This document shows positions 23,198-35,299 of a stretch of DNA of 64,000 bases, in pieces. Within the stretch, counting starts at the first letter, position 1; every line of letters starts with the position of its first letter. Both the position numbers and the translations under genes were made by a program. Source of the stretch: Branchiostoma floridae (Eukaryota; Chordata; Leptocardii; Amphioxiformes; Branchiostomatidae); assembly GCF_000003815.2 (NCBI RefSeq), contig NC_049981.1, positions 25,563,796 to 25,627,795 of the forward strand, in the 5' to 3' direction. The notes beneath the pieces are model-generated. The model had not been told where the DNA came from. It saw nothing but the letters and a program-made list of their open reading frames with translations, and did no database searches.

Positions 23198-26100
23198 ATG
23201 GCGACTTCGCGGAGCGGAGACACCAAGTCGAGCGACGTCGTCGAGCTCAAAAGACACATCGGTCTTTTCAACGGGGTGACGATCATCGTGGGACTGATCA
23301 TCGGGTCGGGGATCTTCATCTCCCCGAAGGGAGTCCTGCTGAACTCCGGTGGTTCTGTCGGGGTGGCGATGATCGTGTGGACGGTGTGCGGCGTTCTCTC
23401 TGTCTGCGGTGCGCTGGGGTACGCGGAGCTCGGTGCCTCCATGTTGAAGTCGGGAGGGGACTACGCTTACCTGTACGAAGCGTTCGGACCGATCCCTGCC
23501 TTCCTGAGGTTGTGGACTTTATTTTTGATGATCAGACCGGCCGTGTTAGCCGTGCTGTGTCTGACGTCAGCCAGGTACGCTCTTCAGCCGTTCTTCCTGG
23601 ACTGTGACGCACCTGAAGCCGCCATCACCTGTCTGGCAGCCGCCATGATACGTGAGTTCTGCGATTTTTCAGACAAGACCAAAATTATGTTCCAGTGTAG
23701 CTGAATGTTTGATATAAGTAAACAGTTGCACACTTCATTTCGGGAAATATAAGTCTGGCTTTTATTGGTCATGCGTGTATAGTACTAGATAAGATTATAA
23801 AATGTTGTAAAAATAGGCATAAGACACTGGTACGGATCCTTACATCTGGTTAGAGGAACGGTTGTACCTGCGACCACAGTCGTTTCATATTCCAAAATAT
23901 TCCCCCTGCAGTATTGCTGACATTTGTGAACTGCTACAGCGTGAAGCTGTCGACCTGGATACAGGACGTGTTCTCTGTAGGGAAGGTCCTGGCCTTGATC
24001 GTCATCATCATCGCTGGGGTCGTGCAAATGGCCAAGGGTAAAATATTTGTTCTCTCTGTCTGACCGCTTGTCGTCTGTCTGTCTGTCTCTGTCTCCCCCT
24101 ACCCCCGCCCACTTACCGAATCTTTCGGGAGGTCCTGGGGTTGATCGTCATCACATTGCTGGATTCGTTGAAATGACAAATTTAGGATTACTTCCAAGTC
24201 TAATGAGCTGTAGCAATGAAGCCAGACTATTTCTAGGGCCAACAAAGGTCAGTTCCTCGGCTCCAGGGTCTTGTATTTGGTTTCAAACTTCCCTGATTTA
24301 AAATACTCTTCAGTGGGCTAAGACAAATTTCGTGACAGGGCTTGTTGGACCTGGAGTGGGGGAGATGTACCTTGTACCCTGCAAACATTTTGGCTTCCAG
24401 CCCTGGAGCCGAGTCGTAGGTCATATGGGCTTGCACCTGGCACTATTTAGGAAATTCTCAAAATGCTTTGTGATGGAATTTCTGTATATTCTCCCTTTTA
24501 TAGCTCCTGTATTATTGCACGGTGAGCAATTGAAAAAAAAAAATCTCAGGTTTGTACCATCTCATGTTGCACTTGTACATATATCCCACAGGACGTACCG
24601 AAAACTTCCAGAACGCTTTTGATACGGCCGACTTGTCTCCAGACGGAATTCCGCTCGCCTTCTACTCCGGGCTGTTTGCCTTTGCCGGCTGGTAGGTGGA
24701 TCTATATATAGGATTCACCAGAAATATTTGTTACTACCTATTTTCACCACTCTTATATACATGATACATAAGATTTTTTATAACATTCATTAGCATGTAT
24801 ACGGATGTATTGTTAGCCTAAAGATCTAGAAGAACAGGAAAAAAATTGAATAGACTTCGCGGTGCTTCCAATCGTCTGGTAAACCTATTCGTAAACTTTC
24901 TGACATAGAGAACGCTAACCCATATGGCCATGTTGAAAATCGCGAATCAACGCTCCCCTCTTAAGATCCTTCACGGACTTTTTGGTGTAAGGGTGCGATA
25001 CCCATATCTCCGTTTCTACAGCCCTTGGGTCACAAAGGTCACTACAGTTCATGGTTACATTCCTGTGGTCTTTCTCCTACAACTCCCGACCTGCCAAATG
25101 TTCAGTCGAACAGCCTACCCCCGAGGCCACTGCATCAGTGGTCGATTGATCATAATGATTGTTTTTCTCTCTACAGGTATGGACTAAATAGCCTGACAGA
25201 AGAGATCAAGAACCCACAAAGGTATCGATTATAGATAATTTTTGATGTCTAGCATGTCAGAAAGAGATATAACGTTAGAGCAATTTCGAAAATGCTCCGC
25301 CTAGCTGCTTTCTAAGGTACTGCCTTTTTTTACATCTCCAGTTTATGACTTGTACTTTTTTGTGCCATAGGAACCTCCCCCTGGCGATCATCATCGCCAT
25401 CCTGCTCGTCATGGTGGTGTACCTCCTCACCAACGTCGCCTACATCACCGTCATGACGTCACAGGAGGTGCTGACGTCCGGCGCAGTGGCCATAGTAAGT
25501 CAAGCTAAGAGCTAACGGATCGACGAAAAAGCGTATCATTTACAGAAAAGCCTTAATGTGCTACACGTGGAGAAAGAAATGGTTGTTTCTTACACATTAT
25601 CATCGCTGAAATAAAGGACGGATAAAACTTGAGGGCCATTGAGGTTGATGTTTTCTAAATTGTGTTCTCTTGCCTTCAGACGTTTGCTGACCGCGTCCTT
25701 GGAGTGATGAGTTGGATCATCCCCGTGTCCGTGTCTGCCTCTTGCTTCAGTTGTGTCAACTGCATGATGTTATCAACTTCACGGTAAGGTTTCCCCCAAA
25801 CAGTGGAGTGACGTGTTGCTTTTTTAATTGTCTGTGTATCCGTCCGTCTGTCTGTCGGTCTCTATTTCAGCACTGCAGTTTCTGTATGTTTTGCCAGAGG
25901 GCACAGGATTAAATCTGTCATCTCTTATCTATTGCCAAGAATGCAAGGATGGTCTTGGAATTTTCATGGGTGTAACGTTACCGACAGCTGTCGCTATTAG
26001 AAGAAAATACGTGCAATGTTTATATTTTTTAAACTCATTTGACGTGTTTCTGTCTGTTCTGTCTGCAGGTGCTTGCCTCCAGGGGTGCTAAGTCTGCCAT

Positions 26101-28620
26101 CTCTGATTATTGCTTGTTATTTTCAGCGTGACGTTTGTCGGTGCCCGTGACGGATATCTCCCCGACCTGCTGGCCATGATTCACGTCAACATGCTCACAC
26201 CCCTACCTGCTGTGGCTTTGCTTGTGAGTCATGTACCTACATAAGTGTAGGTGAAGAAATGTGAAATTTATGTGATTTCACTGGGGAAAAAAACTTCTGA
26301 AAGTAAGATAACCAACATAGTTCGATAACTATGTGAATGCAGTGTATGTGGATGTGATATTGTTCAACCTCACATTTTTGAAATATTCCATTACATGTTC
26401 ACATTCTATTCACACAAACAAGAAGGTAACCACTACTTTGGTTATTACCGGGTTTTCGTAACTTTTCTGTTTTATCCTTGAGTTCATGGGCGCCGCCATG
26501 TTGATTTGTGACGTCATTTGTCGGCCATATTATTACCTCCATGAAATGTCATGGAATGGAGGTTATATTTTCTGTTATGTGTCTCTGTCTGTGTAGATGA
26601 TTACTCAAGAACGGCTGGATGGATTGGTTTCATACTTGTTGTGTTGGTGGGGTGTGATGAAAGCTCGAAACGATGAGATGTTGGGAGCCGTATCTGTCGT
26701 TATAATTGATGTAATAATATCAGAAATCACCCCTATATTTGAGTTATATTGGTACAGGCATCGTGCTTTATGTGTTTGTTAATGGGCTTAGCTGCAAGCA
26801 GATAGTGAGGTGACAGCTGTCTCACATACTGTACTGCTGATTTGAGTGACATGGTGATTAAAATGCCATTAGGTCCTCTCATCTTAGATGGGTTGGGTGT
26901 CAGAAGTTTTATGGGCGATACAGATGTTTTGATTTCGTTGCGATAAGGGACAGTTGTTAGTTGTCTCTAATGGTACTTTTTTAGCAGACGGGATTGGCGC
27001 CAAGTATTCATCTTACAGTTGGTGTAGGGCTGTCAGAGGAAAGTTTGCATCTCGTTTTTGTACCGTGTGAACAGCTGATGTTATGACATATTGGTGGAAA
27101 ATCAAATCACCATCTGACTAAAGTTGGCCACATCCCTTCTTCTTTCTGAGTTTCCCAACTTCCTTCCACCACACCGCTCTGAGGCATATAGTCGAACCTC
27201 AATAATGCTGACAACCTCAGACAGTTTAAATGCCAAACATCAAGCTTAAGGAACACCACGCTACCATATGCCGTCGACCTCTTAAACGCACAGTTCACAA
27301 TATTAAGTGTCACATTTTAATAATTACTAATCAGATGGACATCCTCTGTGTCATTAAATAAATACACCGCTACTTTCCCATAACATTTATAACCATTATT
27401 CTCAAATACAACCGACTATAAACATACATACCATCCACAAAAAAGCAATAAATATTTCATGGAGGTATGAGGTCCCCGAACTCTAGTTTCATTTCTTTTG
27501 TTCCTCGCAGTGTCCTCTAGCCCTTTTGATGTTGAGCACGAGTGACGTGTATCGCCTGATCAACTTCCTGAGCTCCACGCGCTGGTTGTTTATCGGCCTG
27601 ACCACCGCCGCTGTGCCGTACCTGCGCTGGAAGAGACCGGACATGCACAGGCCACTCAAGGTGAATCATTATAATCTCCAAGCAGATGTACGGTTCGGTT
27701 ATTGTACGCATGTTTTTGCGGCATTTTATACATCATCCTGATGTAATCTGGTGTGTTTGTTTGTGTGTGTGTGTGTGTGTGCACGCGCGCGTATGTGTGC
27801 ATGCCTGCATATATATGTGTGTCCGTGTGTGTGTGTCTGTGTGCGTGCGTGCGCACGTGTGTCATACGTGTGTTTGTGTGCGCGCGCGCGTGTGTGAGTG
27901 AGTTTAAGAAGTAAAACGATATAACTTTTTTGTCAGGTACCGCTGGTGTTTCCTGTCACCTTTGCGCTGGCATGCGCAGTAGTCGTGGCCATGTCTCTGT
28001 ACTCCGCCCCGGTGGATGTCGGGATAGGTCTGGCGCTAACCCTGACCGGAGTTCCCGTGTACCTTCTGGCGGTTTGGAGGAACAAGCCGGGATGGCTGAT
28101 CAAGTTTACAGGTAAGTCTCGCCGGCAAACGTTACTCTTCAGTTTTGCATGTAGTAGCTTGTGTAGTCCATTGGTTAGTGCCGCCAAACCTAGAGCTCGG
28201 GAGTTCGAACCCGCCTGTTATCGCTCACCTGATATGCACGCTACTGGAAAGCGTTGCAGTCTGAAGATGCATGTAGCTTTGTTTTTACAAGATTTAGACT
28301 ATTTGTTTTTACAAGATTTAAACTATTTGAAATACCTTCATTTCAGCCGTTGTACAAGTCTTATGTACTTGTAATTTGATACACGTTATGTAGTCACAAT
28401 CAAATATCGGATGTACCAACTTTGCGGTTTTGTAGTGTAACTAGTGTAAGGAAGTTCATGTTACTATTAGCACCATGTATCGAGGCATTTTGTCGATTCA
28501 TGAACCTTCTTTCGGTTTTCTTTTTGTCTTTCAGCTTCTTCGACCAGGACGCTACAGAAGGTCTTGTTAGTAGTACCTCAGACGAGCAAGAAGGGTGAAG
28601 GGGAAAAGTTAAACAAATGA
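23198..28620 (+). CDS. xCT-like amino-acid transporter light chain, copy A
   Basis: Ten exons: 23198-23651, 23912-24037, 24592-24691, 25177-25221, 25371-25494, 25680-25783, 26127-26223, 27511-27660, 27937-28111, 28535-28620; 486 codons. Twelve-helix APC-fold exchanger of the SLC7 light-chain group. TM1 carries [12 protein letters not shown]; the external Cys in [10 protein letters not shown] fits the disulfide to the heavy chain SLC3A2/4F2hc; TM6 has [31 protein letters not shown] and RPDMHRP follow SLC7A11 (cystine/glutamate exchanger) more closely than LAT1, and the two arginines in RP and RWLF suit an anionic substrate. Odd: TM8, usually CFGSxNG, reads CFSCVNC. Start 23198 is the first ATG before the conserved [11 protein letters not shown]. 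Followed by paralogue B in the same direction. Confidence 0.88.
26535..27466. mobile_element. Probable inverted-repeat element in intron 7 of transporter A
   Basis: ACCTCCATGAAAT at 26535 is repeated in reverse complement at 27454-27466, about 930 bp apart. It makes this intron much longer than intron 7 of copy B. No transposase reading and no convincing target duplication, so the boundaries are tentative. Confidence 0.4.
27758..27900. repeat. GT-rich microsatellite in transporter A intron 8
   Basis: Runs of GTGTGTGT mixed with GCGCGC. Long open frames here are products of the repeat. Confidence 0.85.
28150..28265 (+). repeat. tRNA-derived SINE-like copy in the last intron of transporter A
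   Basis: A-box-like TAGTCCATTGG at 28164-28174 and B-box-like GAGTTCGAACCC at 28201-28212 sit about 35 bases apart, the spacing of a Pol III internal promoter. Related copies are at 28650-28800 and 36235-36330. It does not fold as a full tRNA by eye. Confidence 0.55.
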
Positions 28621-28649
28621 TATAGACAAGGTCAAGAAGATGATCTGAG

Positions 28650-28800
28650 ATGACTGAGTAGTCGCTAATGGTTAGTGACCCTGCTGAGGCTGTATCAAGA
28701 CGTCGTGAGTTCAAATCCCGGCGCCGCTGTGTCGATTACACGACAAATGCACACTGCTGAAAAGAGTCGCGGTCCTTAGACAGGACGTCAGGTCGTCTTT
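28650..28800 (+). repeat. tRNA-derived SINE-like copy downstream of transporter A
   Basis: GGTTAGTGACC and B-box-like GAGTTCAAATCCC (28706-28718) match the copy at 28150; the tails after the B box also align (TGCACACTGCTGAAAAG here, GCACGCTACTGGAAAG there). Confidence 0.55.
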
Positions 28801-30694
28801 CATTGTCCATTTTACTTGTTGAAAAGAGTCACGGTCAGTAGAAGAGTAGCTCAGCTGTTCATTGAGTTCATGTTTCGAAATCACTTCATTTTTAGCCGAC
28901 TCTCCGACTCAGACAATCAAAGTTCTGTAATTTCTAAATCATATCATGGTCTTTGCATGTGTCTGGCGGGATATTCTAGCTATGCCCTCACATGAAATCA
29001 GTTTTATTTTATCGTTTTGTCTCAACGCTTTACATTAAACTCTATGAATACATAATGTTAGGCTATTTTGATTGATGCTTGTTTTTCTAGTTGTATTGGA
29101 ATTTAAAACAAAAACTTCTACATATTCCACAAAGTTATTCTAATTAGTATCTTGTATGCATGTATGATGTGTATGTTTGTATTTGTGCGCGTGTACGCGT
29201 ATGTATGCGTATGCACATTTGTGTGTGCTTGCTTGCGTACATATTTGACTGCGTGTGTGTGTGTGCACGCGCTCATGCCTACGTGTGTGTTTGTGTGTGT
29301 CATACCCCTTTTGCACGAGATAGCTGACAAGTCAGCAGTTAATAAATGCGGACATCGTTGACCTGGAAACACAGGCACCAACCCTTTCACATAACCCTGC
29401 CCCATCCCGAGATCATTCCCTTCAAGGCTGGCATGGCCTCCCTGCGGCCCGGGTTTTTGTCCAACAAACTCATTTAAAATGTTCGGCGGCACACAATACG
29501 TTTTCTTCGGTCGCTTACCCTTTCATGTCCACGCCAAACAGTCACGGTTCAACTGTAAAGGTAATCTGGCACGGCAACACACATTATTTGTCAAACTGGA
29601 TGACAAATTCTACCAGCCAACTGGACAACATCCAAGTTTTGAGGCCGTACGCTATGTGCTGACAAAGACCGCAAATTGGATGTTTGATACTGAATATTAC
29701 AGTGACGCCATACATATTCTAAACGGGAATAATGTTGAAGTTGAGCGAACAGCTGAATACAATCAAGTGTCCCAGAATTCCTGGCTGTCTCCGCCTCCCT
29801 TTTCTGTGTTTGTTTGAGTAAATAGTGGGAACTGGATTATATATTCACCAGTCGATTTCATTGTTGCAGAAATGTTATGTTAAATGTTAAATCATTTTTC
29901 GTACGCAGATTCAAACCTGCGCCCTATAACTCCGCTCAGTGAAGCTAGAAAACTTTCTACGACGCAAATTCAGCTCTGCATAGGAAAATGTCTCATATAT
30001 GCTGTGCTTGCCTAGGAAGAAAACAGTGCTTCCCAACAATAGTTGACTCATGCATATATATGTCAAAGTTTAAGCACAATGTCAAATATAGGCATGTACA
30101 CAGTTCATTCAGGGAATCACTTAGGTCTCCAAGGTCATGTTATCACTTAAGCGTAGAATCGCGCCTGACACAATCTCTATACAAAAGGATAATTTCCCTT
30201 TTCTACGGTGCACTTCTAGACCCTGCCAAGAAGCCAGGTATGGAACATTTATCAACTCGAACACGCTTGAACTAAACTCTTATCTGAGAACTACATACTG
30301 ACCTATTGCGGCCCTCCTCCTACCAGGACCCGTTTGAATACGAAAGTTAATGTTTGACAGCACGAGGGCCTGTTCACTCATGCCTGTCTATTTTGTGTTT
30401 CCAAACACAACGTACCTGACAGGCATGTTGGTTCGCCGCAGGTAAAATTTGTTAACGTTAGTTTTTGTGTACAGAACTCCCTGCAATCCAGATTGTTGCC
30501 AGTGTCCACATAGGCAGGTCTTCGGCACAAGCTCTAGAATACCCCAAAGAAATTTGGCTTGGCCCTTAATTCAGGCGGACAATATCACCGGGGCTGGCCA
30601 AGCGGGATAGAAGCTCACAGTTACGCGCGGAGAAAACCCAGCCGACAGCGCTGGGAGAGACAGTCTTAAAGTAGTAACTTTTCTACAGTCAACC
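28801..30694. other. Region between the two transporter genes
   Basis: Contains the 3' flank of copy A, a GT-rich simple stretch at about 29160-29310 and the presumed promoter of copy B (30300-30694). A 112-codon reading at 29479-29817 has no recognisable domain and no splice-site context; it is not accepted as a gene. Confidence 0.4.
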
Positions 30695-31260
30695 ATGGCA
30701 AGCAAGTCGGAAAATGTTACCCCTGCGAAAGACGCTCCCGCACCCGAAGACAAACCTTCCACGGGCGGAGATGTCGTCAAACTGAAGAGACGGATCAACC
30801 TCTTCAACGGGGTAACGATCCTTGTCGGTACGATCATCGGGTCTGGGATATTCGTCTCCCCGAAGGGAGTCCTGCTGAACTCCGGTGGTTCCGTCGGGGT
30901 GGCGATGATCGTGTGGACGGCGTGCGGTATCCTGTCCGCTTTCGGCGCCCTGAGTTTCGTCGAGCTCGGTACCTCTATTACAAAGTCAGGAGGCGACTAC
31001 GCCTACCTGTACGAGGCCTTCGGTCCCATCCCTGCTTTCCTGCGGCTGTGGACGCAGTTTGTGTTGATCCGGCCAGCTGTGATGGCGGTCCTGTCGCTGA
31101 CAGCCGGGAGGTACATCCTTCAGCCTTTCTTCTTGGACTGCGACACGCCCGAGCCCGCCATCAAACTACTGGCTGCGTCGGCGATCCGTAAGTTTATGTT
31201 CAGATATGTAATAACTTCTGGGTACAAGGCAGACAGCACATTCTGACAAACAGACAGACA

Positions 31261-31312
<52 letters not shown>

Positions 31313-34300
31313 GTACACACAGATACGCAGACACAGATACGCAGACACACGCAGACACGCACACACATACCTTTCCTGTGCTTTGTTGTCTTAAAATAAT
31401 TTACATCATGGATCATATTCCAATCATTAAGTAAAAGGTTATACATCTAGAATATTTTCCCATGCGCTTCATTCCCAGTGTACTGTTTACACTCATGTCC
31501 GGGTGTTGGCTTAGTGTGTGTGGTTTTTATCTCATCGCCTGGTAAATGTACCATATGTTTAACCCATGAAGTGGGCATGTCAAATATCCCTTCAGCCAAT
31601 ACTACAGCTGTGTGTCAAGCTGGGCCAAAATGTCATCAAGAAAGACAACGGGGGTGGTGTGGGGGCCGGCCTTAAAGTTGATCTATAGTTCTGTGAGTGC
31701 AAGAACAATCAACTAATGAGTCAATACGAAACACGTCCATGAACCAAATTCCATACAGGTCCCGTCGATCTACAGCTTCTCGATCTATAACGTTGTCCAC
31801 GTGTAACTCAGCCACAACCGGTGCCGACTAGAACAAGGCCATAGCACGTCCAGGACGGACGTTTTGCCGCAATTCTAGGTCGCACATGCGATGGGCGGGG
31901 GTGGTGGGCAAAATCGACCTTGACCTTCGTCTTTATTTTTATTTATTTATTCACATATATTTTGCGAGTATGAGGCGGAAAGCACAAATTGCTTATATTA
32001 AGCCTTCTACTCAAGAAACATACGCATAAGACAAGAATAGTAAACGACATTACATACATAAGTACAAAATGGATAACAGAAAAATAAATTTAAACAAGAC
32101 AAGTTGGTGCTGAATCAATTAGGAGAACCTGCCTGTACAATGGATATAGGTAATGACAAGATCAAAAATGTTACAGTTCTGTTGATGTGAGAGAGATGTT
32201 GATCGTCTTTATAATACTTTTGAACCCCTATTCTCATACTAAATATGATAACAATCCATATATATATATTCAGGTTTTCTTTTATGTTATGATGACCACA
32301 AATATCTAGAAACACTTCGTTAACGCACTAACCGACCGACACGCCAAAAACAAGACCTCCATTTTCATGTAGGTAGTAACATTGTTGCTAGTTAGAATGT
32401 TATGGTAGTCAAACAAGTTACATCACTTCGATCGGAAAAACGACACTATAAGAACAGAACAAACTCATTAAGCTCCGAATAACGTAACGTTTGCGCGCAT
32501 TGCATCAGAATTTCCCAAGCTCGAGGGACGAAGCATTGTTAATGAAAAGAGCCATATATTTCCACACAAAGCGGTGTATATAGTTAGAAATGCTGACCCT
32601 TATGTCTTTTTGCTAAGTCACCATGACTAAATTTAATCAGAGAGAGCAGACTTTACCTCTTAATGCCGAAAAGCGCCCTTTAGCAGACCATATACAAATT
32701 GCAGTTTAGCACACTTGCACACACACACACGCACGTACGAACGCACGCACACACACACACACACACATATACATATATATATATTTATACACCAATAGAT
32801 TAAACAACAAACAAGTCGCATAGTCAAGTTGACGCCCATCGTGGTTAACAGATTGATCATTCCCCTTATCCCAGTTGTGCTGACGTTCATGAACTGCTAC
32901 AGCGTGAAGTTGTCCACCTGGATACAGGACGTCTTTGCTGTGGGGAAGGTGCTCGGACTCGGGGTCATCATAGTCGCAGGAATCGTCCAACTGGCGAACG
33001 GTAAAGATACAATACACATCCGAGACTAGTTCAATAGTGTTGCTAATTTCTTGATTAACAAGTTCGTTATACACAACCATATTACCTATCAACTTTTTGG
33101 TAGTCTTCTACGTTACCCTACTTTTAATAATAATATCTGTATCTTTCTTATATTTTGCATAACACTTACCTCTTCCCTCATGACCTCAAATGCAGATTTA
33201 AGATTCTCGTAAAAAACACAGGTTTATAAACAAACAAACAGACAAACAAACAAACAAACAAGACCGTTTTCGAAGTAATATTTGCTGGTTCTACTTTCTA
33301 CTGCATGGTGCAGTGCTACTTTGAACAACGCGGTCCCAAATGTGGCCATGTCCCAAAGTTTGTATCCCCTTCTTGTCTTATACATGTCGTACTGGTATAT
33401 ACGTTAGAACCCGGTCGCGGTCAACATATGTATGTCAACAAATTATGTTTCCATTTAGGTGCCACTGAAAACTTCCAAAATACGTTTGAAGGGAACACAA
33501 TCTCACCAGAAGGAATTCCTCTTGCCATTTACTCGGGCCTTTTTGCTTTTTCGGGCTGGTAAGGATGCACTTATTCTGTGTAAATGTATGATATCTCAAT
33601 TTCTTACTTAAAAAGAATACTATAAGAAACCGTCCTTCTTGACTATTTCTCGACAATGCTTAATGTTTTCCATCATTTCTTCAGGTTCTACTTGAATACA
33701 TTGACAGAAGAGGTCCAGAATCCAAAAAGGTTCTTAAAACTTTATATCGTCATATCAACAATTATTCATTCTAAATATCAACTTACAATAGACACTTAAG
33801 AGGGGACTTGATTTGAGATCTGCCAATGTCAACAATCCCGTCCAATGCAATAGGGTAGATTTCTAGGCGAAAAGTACGGTAGACTCTCCGAAGGTTTTGA
33901 AATTTGTCGACCCTCTCGCGGTCGCCAAATCCGGCCCACGGTAGTCTCTTTGACAATTGAGTGACACTTCAAGGCGTGAGTATTTTGATAATGGTGTAAC
34001 TTTTTTTCCACATCAGAAACCTTCCTCTGGCTATCTTGATCGGCGTCGCCGTCGTCATGGTGATCTACCTTCTAACTAACATCGCGTACTTCACCACCCT
34101 GACACCACAGGAAGTCCTGACGTCAGATGCCGTGGCAGTGGTTAGAACATGTACACTTTCTAATGACGTCGTCTGTTTTATGGAAGATGACATTTTAGAA
34201 CCTACACCACATTGGCAGCAGCATAGATGCCAATTAGCTGTGACCAAACAGCATAATTAGGAGGGCACTCAGGCCTGCTTGAATGTGCAAACATTTATTA

Positions 34301-35208
34301 TTGTTCTGTTGTGACCAGTGAACAAAAGTCATACAAATAGCCAAATGGGACAAAAAATGTACAACAAATATATTTTAATTTTTTAAGCGTATTATTCGTT
34401 GATAACGTTGATTGTTAAGAACGCTAAAAGACAGTCATGTTAAAATCAACTTTACCATCAAGAAGAGCACCATGTGAAAGTCGCATTAAGCTTTCTAAAT
34501 TCTTTTCAGACCTTCGCCCAGCGCGTGCTCGGTGTGATGGCCTGGGTGGTACCGGTAGCAGTGGCTGTCTCCTGCTTCGGCTCAACTAATGGACTCTTGC
34601 TGTCTGCATCAAGGTATGTACCTGTACTACATGTTCCCTATTTGTCCATTAACTAGAAGTTCGTGACACTTCACGATCGCTAGCTTAGTTTGGAAGTAAC
34701 AGCTTTGGTAGACAGCTACGCAGAACAATGTTTCGCATTCAAAGTATCATTTGTAGGTGGGTTTACGTGCTACGGTTTCTGTATATGCATACATGTTCTG
34801 TCAGAGGGCGCCTTTTCTCAAAGGGGCGAAGTCTGCCATCTCTGATTGCCTTGTTATTTTCAGGGTGACGTTTGTCGGTGCCCGTGACGGATATCTCCCA
34901 GACCTGCTGGCCATGATTCACGTCAACATGCTCACACCTCTGCCTGCAGTGGCGTTGCTGGTGAGTTGGAATGATTTGAGAATTTTACATAATCTCCAAG
35001 AAGATGTAAAGATCCGTCACAGCACACATACATACAAGGAGACACCCAGACCACACCAAACACCCACACAGGATGTAGGTATAAACTTTCTTGTTTTGCG
35101 CAGTGTCCACTGACTCTCCTGACGCTGAGTACTAATGCCATGTACTAAGGCCGATAAACTTCCTCACGAACACAGGCACATAGACGGACAGACAGACAAA
35201 TAAGCACT

Positions 35209-35253
<45 letters not shown>

Positions 35254-35263
35254 GCGCGCACAT

Positions 35264-35299
<36 letters not shown>

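Noticed and set aside
28835-28900. tRNA gene suggested by GAGTAGCTCAGCTG and TTTCGAAATC
   Set aside because: The acceptor and anticodon stems do not form; best seen as SINE-related or chance.
29479-29817. 112-codon plus-strand open frame between the transporters
   Set aside because: No recognisable domain, no signal or splice support; kept only as a note.
31120-31446. Cys/Val-rich open frames over CA and GT tracts (also 27656-27901, 29118-29492, 32660-32890)
   Set aside because: Low-complexity translations of dinucleotide repeats.
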